Assembly: GCF_905220415.1 (NCBI RefSeq)
Contig: NC_059537.1
Coordinates: 8,687,622 to 8,751,621, forward strand
From: Colias croceus
Taxonomy: Eukaryota > Arthropoda > Insecta > Lepidoptera > Pieridae
Direction of reading: 5' to 3'
Length of the DNA: 64,000 bases
Under the pieces are notes generated by a model. The model searched no databases. It saw nothing but the letters and a program-made list of their open reading frames with translations, and had not been told where the DNA came from. This document shows, in pieces, positions 34,561-47,541 of this stretch. Each line of letters opens with the position of its first letter. The first letter of the stretch is position 1. The translations under genes were made by a program, and so were the position numbers.

Positions 34561-37162
34561 AGCTTCTTAGCGAACGATGAACTCGTTTGAAAAGTTTTTC
34601 AAATTATAAGAGCAAATAAATATTATGTTTCCTTTCTCAAAGTTATTTTCATATTTCTATATTTATTGTTTAATAGAATTTCGTTTTATAGCACATCCGT
34701 TAAATACGCATAAACTGATGTTAGTGTCCTTTCTGCATAAAAGTGTTCCTTTTATATGACATTTTTATACGCTCCGCATATAAATAAAATAAATTTTTTC
34801 CTTTTTGGTGCCTTATCTAAATTTTGCATTATATTTTTTAGTCTCTTTTATTTTTATTTGTGCTCACTTTAGATCCAGAGATTATATATTACCTACTTAA
34901 GGTCCTAAAGGACCCAAAAGGTCCTAAACAGTAATTCAAATTATTTAATTTAATTACTAATTGTTTTTATTGAAGATAATAATATAAATGTACCTAATAG
35001 ACTACATTTAGATGTGTTAACCGGCAATATAATTAAGAAGAATTTATTTAAATCTAAATGATGAATATAATCTTTTGAATTAGAATTTTATACAAAGAAA
35101 ACATAAATTGGAAAGAACACGTGCTCGTACATAATTTTATAATACTTTAGGGATGACGAAATTTGATGAAAAGATGTTATCGTTGTGGTCTGAAAAGCTA
35201 ATAAAGTTTTGTCCCAAAAATGTACATTTTGAAAAGTATAAATGGGAACATATAAATCAGGTTTAAATAATTTTACTCACATTTAGATGAACTTTTGAAA
35301 AACAGTTTTGTGTGATGATTTAAAAGCGTCTAAGTGTTCATACTTAAGTCTTAAATAAGGCGAAGCGGAGAAGAAATCTTTCTTCGGTGCTCCAACTAAT
35401 GTCTCTTTGCTATCAGTGTTCAGAGCTATTCCCGACCGGGTTTACCCGGTTTTCTCATGCGATAGTGTAAGCATCCGGTTCGGTCCAATCTACCGCTTAA
35501 AGCTTTCGAAGAATCGACACAAAATGTTGATAGGAATCATTGACCATTTGATGTCAATAAGTACCTCGTGTCATCAGCAAATGTTAGTTATGTAAATTTG
35601 TTCTTTTTCTTTTTTTTTACAATTTGGATAAGTGCCCATAACATACCAGTATAAGGTTAATAATCAGCTTAATTAAAATAAGTAGTTATACCGGAATAAA
35701 GTGGAACAAACTTCTTGATATTTGATCATCCATATTTCATAACGATCCTAATTTCAACCTCACATGAAATTGAAGTGGCACTCATAATCGACTTTGAAAG
35801 TCGATGACATTCAATATTTGTATAATTATCTTGATGACGGGAGACACTTTCCGTTAATTAAGTCGTTTTAGTTGGAAAACGATATAACAAGAACAACTGC
35901 GCGCTGCGTGAACTTAAATTTCGTTTAATTAAAACTTTCCTTCAGTTAACTCATGTGAGAAAGATTGTTTGCTTTAATTACTAGGTTCAAACTTTATTAT
36001 GTTAAAAATAGACTCATTTCCTTATGGGTGAGGATTGGACATTTACATCTCTATTGCATGCTAAATAGAATATTTCGCTGGACATCATATCTAGAAAACT
36101 CTTTCAATAAAATGCATAAGTTATTAAATAAACAATAGTTCAAATAATTTTACAGTGCAAATATACGCTCAAAAAACTCCCCAAAACTCCTTAAATAATC
36201 AATTGAAATTTCTATTCACACCATTATTTTTTCATTGATCTTTCATATCTGTGTTAAATTCAATTTCACACCTTTTACCCAATACAGTGTTGTGAAGAAA
36301 AAGATGTTACATATTAGGTTTCCTGTGCGAACGACGTTTCAGGATATTGGAATACTTAACAACGTAATATGTATCGTAATATTCACATGGTATCGCTCAC
36401 GTAACGACGATCCAAATTCCAGATAATAATACACGATCACTATAGATAATAAAATGGAATCGAATAACTCATATCTATACGTTTTTATAGCTAACGTCAT
36501 ACATTTGTAATAACTGCAGGTGGAAAATTGTCTGAGTCTACTTTTTTGAACAGACATTTTTTGTACACCTATATTTTGTTTGGGTGACTTAACTATAGAC
36601 ACATTTTTAATATTTAATAGTTATTTAATAGTTTTTTTTTAAATATTTATAAGTGCATAATATAAAAATGCTGTCTCTAGTATAGCACCCTAGCTCAAGA
36701 TTTATTCAGCTCAAGACATATCTATAAAACTGGACCTTAAGTTCCTAGTTGGTATAAAATGCCTGTTCTTAAAAAACACAGCAATAATTTTGATATATTT
36801 TACACACAAATAATATAAAATTAAACTCCTTCCTTCTACAAACGATTTAGTTCTGTCGTGTAATGTGTAATTCATCGAAGCATTGTTGAATAAACCACAA
36901 AGAGATATGACGTCGGCGTTTCGGACTAAGAAAGGTTCATTCGAGAGAACGAAGGGTAAAGTGACCAAGCACGATTTTCCCTTCAAGACACTTTTGTAAT
37001 GGTTTATATCCATTTCAATTTTTTCAATTTTTTAATATTTCTAAATTAAGATGATAAAACATAATATGACATGAATTTTGAACGTTGATTATATGTAACT
37101 TGATTACATACTGTAAAATATTTAATGTTGAATTTAATATTGCCATTACTATAAAGCTGTAA
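34561..37162. other. AT-rich DNA, no gene seen
   Basis: A slightly GC-richer stretch at 35400-35540 with CCGGGTTTACCCGG was examined; the 62-codon frame there has no recognisable domain. Nothing else recognised. Confidence 0.45.
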
Positions 37163-37374
37163 TCCATACTAATATAATGAATGCGAAAGTGTAACTCTGT
37201 CTGTCTGTCTGTTACTCAATCACGCCTTAACTAACTAAACCAATTTGCATGAAATTTGGTATAAAGATACCCGAGAAAGGATATAGGATAGGTTTTATCC
37301 CGGAAATCCCACGGGAACGGGAACTATGCGGGTTTTCTTTGACTGCGCGGGCGATGCCGCGGGTGGAAAGCTAG
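37163..37374 (+). mobile_element. Short non-autonomous Helitron (family A)
   Basis: Starts TCCATACTAATATAATGAAT after A, ends GCGGGTGGAAAGCTAG before T. All family segments are present, with a small deletion where other copies read GATATTTTGATACCCG. Confidence 0.9.
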
Positions 37375-39378
37375 TACGAAATAAGCATAAATAATACAGA
37401 ATCGTTATACAATTCCACATAACACACTACATTGTAAATAAAGCCCAGTCTTACAACAATTTTTGGAGTGAAATAAAGTTTCATGTTTTCGCAAGATTTC
37501 ACCCTAAAAATGCTTTCCTAATTTATGGTAAAACACACGTACTTCCATTAGTTAATGGTACAGATTACACTCGAGCTGAGGGAAAAAATTGCGTATCCAT
37601 CATGTAATTACACCCTTTATGCTAACTCACGTTACACAGCGACTATTAATAGGTTCTTCAAAATGGCACACATGAAATTCGATATTCAAATTCTTTTGAG
37701 TCTTGCTTGCTGAAATACAGGCCACTAACATTTTTCTTCGTAACCACATTAGAGATAAAGTTGAACAATGCAGAACATTTGTCGATGGAAAATAAATTGA
37801 TTGGAGTCGTATGGATATTGAAATGTTACCGAGTGCTGTGTGCATCCTAACATTTATATTGATGCACTTCGAAAATTGAATTCTTTATAAATGGGAAAGC
37901 ATTTGCTTACAGTATAAGTTTTAAGAGAGATTCTGATTGAGTCGCGCTTGGCGCATGGAATGAATGAGTTTATTCACTTTGCGCGTCTTACGTAGATACT
38001 ACCTACATCTAGTATCGACAACGACGACGAGATTGTAATTTTAGTTTACCTTAACTACTTATTACACATGCCTTTAAAAAATATGGATATTTAGTTGCTT
38101 TTTGTATATAAGGACGTGTATAGACGTATGTACTGTACAAAATAGAGACATAAATTGCGTATGAAAAAATGCTGTTCCGTGAAAATAAAGTTTAGGTACG
38201 CAGCACGTAACTTTTACATGAAATTAATGTGTGGTGGTCAACGCAAAAATATCCCACCAAGCCTACAATCTATATACCTGCCAGTTCTACTGTTCGTAAA
38301 GACAATTTATGGTTTCCTACTTTCCGGACTAACGTTTTCTTCTTTTCCTTTTTATAAGCATTTTATAACTGGAATAGTTTCGAAACTCGGTTACGTTATT
38401 GGGTCAGGATTTCTTGTTTGAAAATAAATAATATTCGATATTGGCTGCAAGTTTGAAGAATTTTTGTAACATAATAGAAGTTTGTGCTTGATTAAATTAT
38501 CATTCTTTCCTATTATCATCGTTATCTTTACAAGAATAATAAAGAGACATTTATTTCATTTAGTTCGTAAATATATGACTGGGATACTCTGAATAATGTT
38601 ATCTATAGTACAGTTTTGAAAAGATAGTTCATAGCAATATTTTGAGTAGTAGAGCTCGTTGAACGCTCGATTGAACCAATTTTTTTTTGTAATTGCATTA
38701 GATACAATAATTTATGTTTATAAACTTTAGTGTCACAACTACAAACTATTATTTTTATTTCTTGGTTAGTCAGTAAAAATGATAAGTTCTCTAATAAGGT
38801 TAGTTTTTAGATGATTTTCATTATTATATAAATAGTTTTTAATTAATGAATGGAATATACATATGTGGTGAAGGATAATAATTCATAAGATAGAATATAA
38901 TATCTTCTTTTCTACACATCGTATCTGCAATAGTGGAATTTAATTAAAAATGGGTATCGTAATAGAGTTTAGAGTCGTATTGTCGTACATATATTATTTC
39001 GGGCGAAAATTACCAATTATAATCAGTCTTTCTGCCTTACAGCAATCTATTTTAACGGGGTCATTGGTTTTCGTTTGAGGTTCCTTTGAGTTAGAAACGA
39101 AATACGAAAGCGCTTATTTTCATCACCTCAACATTCAATTTCGGGAATCTTAACAAAAGCTGAATGATCAACATAGTATTAAGATAATAATAATTATAAT
39201 TTTGTTCTATTATCAAGTGATATGACAACGAATATAACATGAAGATAATTTATTAAGTTTTGATTTCAGACAATGTCTTGTCATTTTACAACTCTCTCCT
39301 AAGCGGGCCTCTTCGTTTTTAAAGCATGTTATAAAATCTTTAATTTCATATTGAACATAAACACAATTTTATTTAATA
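37375..39378. other. AT-rich DNA, no gene seen
   Basis: No exon, RNA gene or transposon end recognised in 2 kb. The 88-codon frame at 38155-38421 shows no domain. Confidence 0.45.
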
Positions 39379-39550
39379 CTAGCTTCCGCCCGCGACTCCG
39401 TCCGCGCGGAAAAATTAAGATTTTTTTTTTCTACGTATTTTTCCGGGATAAAAAGTATCCTATTTTATGCCCAGGATAATAAGGTATAATTATACCAAGT
39501 TTCATCGAAATCGAACGGTTAGTTTTCACGTGATGCCTGAACATACAGAC

Positions 39551-39585
<35 letters not shown>

Positions 39586-39763
39586 TAGACAGACAGACAG
39601 ACACACAGACAGACAGACATACAGACAGACAGACAGACAAAATTTTTTTTAATCACATATTTGGGTTTTGTTTCGATCCAGTAACACCCCCTGCTATTTA
39701 TTTTTTCAATATTTTCAATGTACAGAATTGACCCTTCTACAGATTTATTATACTATGTATAGA
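39379..39763 (-). mobile_element. Helitron-like repeat (family B) with expanded (GACA)n
   Basis: CTAGCTTCCGCCCGCGACTC at the left is the 3' end; ATTATACTATGTATAGA at the right is the 5' end. It sits between A and T. A GACA tetramer run with GATA and CACA interruptions covers about 39545-39640, the longest such run in the window. Confidence 0.88.
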
Positions 39764-42700
39764 TTTCTTCGTGGTTGAGTATCCGTGAGAACAAACTGTT
39801 GGACTAATGGTAATGTTAATAGCACTACAGTTCTATGGGGAAAACTGCGACACCCTCATTGTAATACAAACTTTGAGACAATGTGTATGCTTGTATAATA
39901 CCTATATAAAGATCTAGGTACTATTATCATATTAAAGATAAAATAAAATAATCTCTAGAGTATGAATAACTTTCCATTAATTTCATATTATATAATTTCT
40001 GCAACATAACTGTACTGAAACTGCATCTGATATTTGAGTCATAAAGTTTTACAGTCTACATCTGACCACTTCATTTTCTGTTTCTCTCGTGAGGGTCGGA
40101 TTTTCTTTATAAACACAAACTCCGTGGAGAAAATGTGATTGCCAATCGGATCGACTGCGCTTACCGGATTCACTGAAATGTAAGATATATTACGACACCA
40201 ACTCCGCAAGTGCCGTAAATTTTATGGTAAAAAGCGAGAGTGTGAGAGCGTAAAAGGGCATCTGTCTCGTTTCGTTAACTAAGAACTGACGGAATATTTT
40301 AGGGCTCGTTTCGGCCCCGTGAACTCGGGCGCCATCATTGCCCATTTACCTCCGAATGGGTTAAATATGCTAAGAAGCTCTCATGAAGCAGTAATAGTGG
40401 CAAGACCCTAAACAGTTTGATGTAATTGTAGCCATTACGGGCTTGTTCTAGCTCGATAATTAACTGTTCATCAAATTACTGGAAACGTTTAGGTGTATAT
40501 GTATGTTATATAATGTTATACCGAATTTACCGAGTCCTTGTAGGTATAATATGTGTAAAAACTTTTATAAAACATATGGCATTATTCAGCATAAACATCC
40601 TTTGCATTATAAAATGGTATGAATGTGTTGGGGCTTGTTATGTGCGGGTGTAATAAAAGATGATTAACTACGCAAAAGGTTATATTTCGTTAACTACATA
40701 TATTTAACCGTATGTAATTAATATTCGACCTAATGCGACCCACCCGCGTCCCGACAAGCCCGTGACTGTCTGTGCATAGCGCACGAACTGTTTATATATG
40801 AGTTACCGTGTGAACTTTCTTAGCGTTACACTTGAAATTCGATAACTCATAAATTGGCTTGTCGACGCTACAAATGTTTGGTTATTGCCGTAGGAGTAAG
40901 GAAGGAAGTTTCATCTAATTCGTTATTAAACTAGCAATAAAAACGTCTTCAATAATGCGATGTATTCAAAGAATATAAACGAGAAGTACATCGTAAAAGC
41001 CTCTTATCGCACGAATTCTCGCGGGAAGTATAACGACAAGCGGACAGTGCCGCAGGAAATATGGATACTAAAAAATCTTATTAAATTCCACTTGACATGA
41101 AACATTCGTTATAATTGGATAATAGGAGCCTAGCAGTTCATGTTTGCATTCTAAGCTATTTGCTTTTTCGCCTTTAGCTTCGTATTAAAGCGACCACCCA
41201 AGCATTTAATTCCTCACACAATACCACATATGTAGAGGTAGTAGCACAATCGCTTCAGCTGTTTTGAGGTAGGATTAAAACATACACATAAAATTTCTCT
41301 AGTTGTTATTCAAACAATTTTATCGCCCAAGCCCACGCTACAAAAACCATGTTGCCATGTTAAGCTCTTGTTTTGTTTAGGGATTGACTGACATAACATG
41401 AGTATGATACATAAACATTATTATACCGAGAACACTGTTTATTAAGCAAATTGAGAGCAGAATTTACATAAAGCAAAATAGCCATAAATCAATGACAGCA
41501 ACAGTTCCTACTAAGCTGTGTTTTAGCTCCAACATATATTCTTGGAAATTTTGGTAAACATACTAAAATAATTATGTACAATTTAAAGTTCACGCTAAGA
41601 TTTATAATTGTTTTCCCAAGTTTATCCAGAAGTATAGACCTTGAGTATGATTAAAAAAGTACTATATTACTATTTACTAGACCCTTTTTACATATATTTT
41701 ATTTAGTACATACCCAGTTCTTTTAACAAGTTTATACATTGAATTTGATATTTTTAGTTTTATGGCATTCAAATGCTTTATAAATATAAATTTATAAAGA
41801 ATAGAAATTTATAAGTTTATACATGTGCTTCTACTTGGTGTGAAAATCTTAAAATCTTGTTTTTAAATATATTTTTTGTAAAATAATCGTTTCTAGACTG
41901 ATATTAAAGTGTTCACAATAAAAGATGATTACTGTAGGTTATGAGTTCACTAAATTTACTATAATTAATTATCCATTATTGTTATAACCACGCTATTTTG
42001 GTAAACTATAGGTAATTAAATTTCTATTCTATTAATGTAAATTATACTGAGTATAATTTTAGTCCTTGAGATATTTTCATTTGAAAATTAACATTCAATA
42101 CAAACATTACATAGTATAATTAATAGTTATTTTTAGTTATAATTAATAGTTATTTTTAATACCAACATTGATTTTTGCCTGGTTATGTTGGTAGTAATAA
42201 CCAACTTCTAAAGCTGGGGTTCTTTTAAACATTCATAATTTTAAAAAGAATAATAGTTGTCCCTAGATACGTATACGATTTTGTACATATTTTCATCGTA
42301 CACATATACCTATATAATATAAGATTATTGAAAGTAAATTAACAAGAAGTGTGTTATAACAAGCCTTGTGCCAGACAAACTCTCGTGGGTAATAATACTT
42401 TCTTTATATGATTAGTTTATATTAAAGGTACGAGGGATTATTTTGTATTTGACTTTAGTAGACTTGAATTGTATAAGGAGTAAAAAAACTTTCAATGTCT
42501 ATTATGTAAGTTTTTTTTCGTTAATAAATAGAACTTGAAGCACGTATTCGATTATGAAATTAATTTCACTTGCAGAAAGCTACTTTATTCATGACGTTAC
42601 CTACATCATTTTAGAATCTTCAATGTAAAATTTAATAAAATTGGTAAAACTAATCCAAATAAATAATTTATAGCCTAATCACATAATAACTTTCCACCGC

Positions 42701-43071
42701 ATTTTTTCCTAAACAGTAAAATAACTTTCCATTCGTCCCAGAAGTAAAAAGATAATGTAGCGAGAAGAAAATCCCTGCATTCAGACTTCACAAAGCTTAT
42801 GTAAGCGTTTGTTCATAACTTCTAGCGCTCGTGTATAAAAACTATCTGTTCTCTTAAAAGCCTCGTGCCAAACTCGGCACGTATTTACGTACATTTTGTA
42901 TTTATGCCATGCAAGGGTTAACGAGTCATACTTCGAATATCCACTGCGGTTGACAGTTGTTTGTTTTCTTCTGTTTACTGCAAGTATATACGTTGTAGAG
43001 CGTTATTGGAACGGCAATTATTCTTTAAACTAGGACTTTATTAGATGGTAGATAATATTATGATCTATATT
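39764..43071. other. Non-coding DNA with GC-richer blocks at 40080-40420 and 40720-40830
   Basis: GC-richer blocks (GGGCTCGTTTCGGCCCCGTG near 40302; ACCCACCCGCGTCCCGACAA near 40739) stand out and may be conserved non-coding DNA or regulatory elements. No frame supports a protein. A 22-bp tandem duplication (ATTAATAGTTATTTTTA) is at about 42118-42159. Confidence 0.4.
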
Positions 43072-43233
43072 AAGCTATTGCATAGCTTCTATCGCAGGCC
43101 TTGAGCGCGGGGACCAAGAAATTCCGTAACGAAAAAACCTCACGCTCCCCACTCCGACGGTCAGAGGTGTGGCTTGAAGGCATGCTATGCAATAGCTTTA
43201 CCGCGGCAGTCCCCGAATGCCACACGTTTTTAT
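43072..43233 (-). repeat. GC-rich interspersed repeat (family S), copy 3
   Basis: Inverted relative to 6864-7046 and 13069-13226. Begins AAGCTATTGCATAGCTTCTA and ends GGCAGTCCCCGAATGCCACA then CGTTTTTAT. The open frames of 91 and 62 codons over this block are incidental to the repeat. Confidence 0.82.
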
Positions 43234-44795
43234 ACTTATATCTATTACCTTTCTCGTATAGTTCGAACGCCTCCTCGCTGATGATGTAAGAATTTATCTC
43301 CCCGACCATTAATTTCAGCTTATGCTTATTGGCGAAATTTTTCATGAAAACGTAAATTTAATCGTAATCTATATTTAATGTGAGACATTAAAAAGTGAGC
43401 TTGTACCTAATTGTAGTAAGTAAATTGTATTTTAAATACAACTGCTTGACACTGGGCTTGAGTGGCAAGGTGGTACTTAGCGTCAGGTATTGCACCCATT
43501 CATGTCGTAACTTAGCTCTAATTCAGGGCCTTTACCCACTAGTCCGTAAACGTACGACCGTATTGAAGGCATAAACGAGTGAGCAAGTGCAAAATATTGT
43601 TTCAACTAAATCAACAAACATTTCCTTTGCTCTATAGTTCTATACTACACTGTACCATGACGTTACTCGGCAAGTGTAACTTACATCACTGTAATTGAAA
43701 AAGCTGCCACAGCAACGTCTAAAATCTAGCCTTACAAGTTTGATTGATACATTATACCACTGGGCTTACCATCAAACTTCTAAAGTAATTGTATGAGGAA
43801 AATCATGTAAGTCATACAAAAGCTTTCAAGCCCATTATAGAGCTTGCAAGACCTAGACGAAAGCGTTATTCCCGTCACGTCGACGACGTCCGCTTTGCAA
43901 GCTAAGTACGCTTCATTTTATTTATTACTCTTAGGCCGAGAACTTGGTGTAGCTATTTGTCTTGTTTATCTTTGTATCTGCATAGAAATTTTCTTTGCCT
44001 TGAGTAATTAGTTTGAGAGAACTGCGAATGGGTGTTTTAAAGGTAGACATTTATATTCTAAGAAAAAACGTTTATCATAAGTACAATAATTATTTTCAAA
44101 GAAATATTCCTTATAAGTATTAAGTACTTAAGTTTATTTGATTATTGATCGTTTCAACCTCTTAAAGTTGGCAATGTTGATTTACTAGTATACTAAGATT
44201 TTAATTGTTAAATTGCGCACCAGATATTTATAATATGTACGGATAAAACAAAAGCTTAAATGTTTAGGCCGTCACTTTCTGCAATGAGGCATAATTAGGT
44301 CAATGTCGCATCTCATACATATTAAGTAGGTATATTAGTTAGAGAAAAGAACAACGCAGATTGAACATTATTATTCAAGTACGAAAAGGGTATGAGTAAT
44401 AGACGCATGCTCTGATATTACCATTTCTATGATCCAAATATATCTTCGAAGTTCGACCTTACTAATAAATGACAAGATTACTCAGATTGACACGTACTTT
44501 ATTATATATTATTATCGATTCAAGGGACCCTCTACAGATAGCTTACGGAGAGGAATCATTTGGAGGGTTGATGGTCACTATTTACCCGACTACGGCAAAG
44601 CAAAAGGAGGGTTATGATTTTGACAGGCTATGTATGTATGTATGTATGTATGTTCATCTGTTCCCTCGTAACGTCTAAACTACTTATCAGAATTTGACAA
44701 ATGACATATCATTAGAAGCGTCTTAATTGTCCGCTGGTTATAGGGTATATGGGGTTTCACAAAATCTAATGTGGCGTCCTCCAATTCGTCCGTCC
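43234..44795. other. Non-coding DNA with a probable repeat at 44519-44760 and (TATG)n
   Basis: TTTACCCGACTACGGCAAAG, CAAAAGGAGGGTTATGATTT and a TATG tetramer run (44628-44652) are arranged as in a common lepidopteran interspersed repeat, recognised from memory. Ends not defined. No gene seen. Confidence 0.4.
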
Positions 44796-44900
44796 AATTT
44801 TCATGTTTGGAAAGGCGTAGTCACACGTTGTTGAAGTGCTACGGTAGATAGGTATATTAGGTATGTAACGTGTGACTACGCCTTTCCAAACATGAAAATT
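44796..44900. repeat. Perfect 34-bp inverted repeat, 37-nt loop
   Basis: The left arm 44796-44829 begins AATTTTCATGTTTGGAAAGG and the right arm 44867-44900 is its exact reverse complement. No mismatch was seen. It does not resemble the other repeat families here. It could be a small foldback element, a hairpin RNA locus or a recent template-switch inversion. Confidence 0.92.
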
Positions 44901-45576
44901 TATCTTTACATAGTGGAATATTGCATACTTCAGAATAGTATTGTATGACATTATTGTCAATTTACAACGAAGGCATCTTGGTTGAGTCTACTGTGTCCAT
45001 TTACTTGCAACTACATTAGCAACTTTGTTCAGTTCAGTATTCTGAAATCTTGTTTTATACTTTTTCAGCGCCGGTTATTGTCGTAGTTGGGTTTTAGTTT
45101 TTTCACTTTATATTATTTTCGCCATCAACTAAAATCACTGTCACTTTTATTAATACCTACACAAACAAGACTCATTGTTTAAAATGGTTTCTTAAAATCA
45201 CAATTCTTTTGTTTCAGATGTTAATCGCAATTGTCAGCGTTCAGCATAAAATAAAATGGAAAGTGTAAATATATTTAAAGAAAGATTAAAATATTAAGTG
45301 CTTTATCGCTTAAATGGTGTAGCCACACTGCCTTACATTGTCTCTACATACATTTTATGGCCAATAAGATTTTAAAGTAGCCTAACTTAGCAATTATTAA
45401 ATTCATTTAAGACAAAATATTTAGTGATATTCTAATATATTCCTGTACAAATACTGATTTACTAAAGACATAACAAATTCAAAAGAATAAGTGTAAAATA
45501 TAAAAGCGTGTGAAACCTCCTTTGATATTAAATCTCCATGTGAATGCATTATAGACTATAGAATATTGTGTGCAAA

Positions 45577-45696
45577 ATGTTGCCAGTACCTCAAGATCGT
45601 TTATCTGGACGACGAAGCAGTTCAATTGTAAGCCGGACACTGCTTGGTCGACGAGCATCTGTCTACGTGACCAGCAACCAACAAGATCCAACTAAG
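45577..45696 (+). CDS. Candidate first coding exon of an unidentified gene (40 aa)
   Basis: The frame starts MLPVPQDRLSGRRSSSIVSR and continues TLLGRRASVYVTSNQQDPTK to a plausible donor AAG|GTTTGT at 45696/45697, ending in phase 0. The codons are more GC-rich and balanced than surrounding DNA, and the Arg/Ser-rich composition is not what AT-rich junk gives. RRSSS and RRASV resemble basophilic-kinase sites. The ATG has an A at -3. No downstream exon was found, so the gene probably continues beyond the window or across a long intron. Function is not recognised. The open frame beyond 45696 loses this character. Confidence 0.5.
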
Positions 45697-45997
45697 GTTT
45701 GTATAGTGAAGTTGTTTAACACCAGTAAATTCTCAAGTCTGCAAGAGATTCGCTTAGATATTAGATTGGTCTATAGAGCGTTCTGCATCATATTATGTTA
45801 AATTTATAAAAATTATATATAATAGTTGTAAGGAAAAATAATGTGTAGGTACAATAAAATACCTATATATGACAATGAATATACTCATCGTAATATCATT
45901 ATCAAAAGGAAAAAGCCATGTGAAACATATATACTTATGAACTACATACACTATTACTTATGAAATAGCTGATATGCCTTTCTTAAATCTTCAATTT

Positions 45998-46313
45998 CAC
46001 TATCTTTATCACTTTTGAATGTGATCATAATAACTGCGTTAAAAACAACCGACTTCAAACTTGCACTTGCAAAATTTACAAATACCTACAGACAAAAATG
46101 CTCATAAAATAAAAACTACTGGGCCTATCCGAATAAAATTTTTATGGGACCAATTCGACACCATCCCGCATCGAACAAAAAAAGAATCACGTAAATCGGT
46201 TCAGAAACCTCGGAGTAATCGGTGTACATACATAAAAAAAAAAAAAATATACCGGCCGATTTGATAACCTCCTCCTTTTTTTTGAAGTCGGTTAAAAAGT
46301 GATAAAGATAGTG
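45998..46313. repeat. 19-bp perfect inverted repeat flanking MITE copy 3
   Basis: CACTATCTTTATCACTTTT at 45998-46016 and its exact reverse complement at 46295-46313 bracket the MITE. The other two copies lack these arms, so they are not part of the family termini. Confidence 0.85.
46030..46293 (+). mobile_element. MITE with AACCGACTTCAAA ends (family M), copy 3
   Basis: Same orientation and landmarks as 20313-20576: ATAACTGCGTTAAAAACAAC at the left, TTTGAAGTCGGTT at the right. It has an A-run at the site where copy 2 has a long T-run. The open frame at 46061-46264 nearly repeats that of copy 2, reflecting family similarity rather than coding. Confidence 0.88.
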
Positions 46314-47344
46314 TATATAAAGTCGAGCTCTATTATAGTTTAGCAACAATGTATCAATTAAGTATGAATATTAAATGCAACTTTGCAACAGAACTCAATT
46401 TATTTTCGAAACTCCCTTTAAAAAACCACAACGATGTAATATTTGGCAATGTCTGATCTAAACTCGATTACGAGCCCCGTCCCTCAGCTATAACAGACCG
46501 CACGGGAGATGGCACAGTACTTTATTACTTACTCGTGTAAACATTGACGAAATGGGAAGGGATCTGTTTATTTCTTATTTCTATCTATTTGTACTGGCAA
46601 TACTCGAAGAAAGTACACGAATTCAAGATATTGAAGGACATAATGTAGGTATGAGCTTTAATTTAATTAGATAACTTTTACAGCGTTAAAAATAAGGTTT
46701 TATTTACGTTTACAACTTTAATTATAATATATTGGACATTAATAGAAATTTGGATACGTTTAATTTTAGTCCCGTTTGATTTTTTAACATTGTCTCGTAC
46801 ATATAAATGAGATAAAATTATACTGAATTTTTATATTTTAATTAAAGCTTACACATAACAATATTTTCAAGCTATGAAATATGACGATTATTATCAATAT
46901 TTCTATCTTAATAATATTATTTCGATATAAATGAAATTTGTTAAAATTAAAGGCTTTACCTCATGAAGTGACACAATATTAAATCTAATCTCATGAATTA
47001 CTTGAATATAAGAGATAAGATATATCTCAAACAGAAATAATAGAACAAGATAACAAACAATGTGTTCAGTACAAATAGATAATAAATATTAAAGCCAGAA
47101 ATTTCATATCGGGAAAGTTTGTTATAGAGTTTCAGATGCGAAGTTATCCATTAGTATTTATTATGTATGGGTATGGAAGTATAGAATTTGTATTTTTCAT
47201 TTTTAATGCTTTATCTATGTATTAATTTACAAAGACAAATCCAATATAAATTAATTAGAAAAATGTTGAATAGTACACAATCTATACCTAAAATTAATAC
47301 ACTGCACGAGAAATACCGCACTCCGTCTCCGCATTATTTATCTA

Positions 47345-47541
47345 CTAGCTTTCCACCCGCGGATTCGCATGCTTGTCTAAAACCTAATAAATTATAAACT
47401 AAAATCTTCCACTTGAATCACTCTATCTATTAAAAAAAACAAATCAAAATCCGAGGCGGAGTTTTTAAGATTTAATTTTAAGCATACATAGGGGACATAG
47501 CAACATAGGGACAGAGAAAGCGACTTTGTTTTATACTATGT
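47345..47541 (-). mobile_element. Helitron-like repeat (family C)
   Basis: CTAGCTTTCCACCCGCGGAT at the left and GCGACTTTGTTTTATACTAT at the right. Contains TTGTCTAAAACCTAATAAAT and CTTGAATCACTCTATCT, shared with 49967-50163. The right end is slightly uncertain because ACCTAGC replaces the usual GTGAT. Confidence 0.75.

Noticed and set aside
39431..39640. Open frame with repeated SVCLSVCL
   Set aside because: It is the translation of a GACA microsatellite inside a Helitron.
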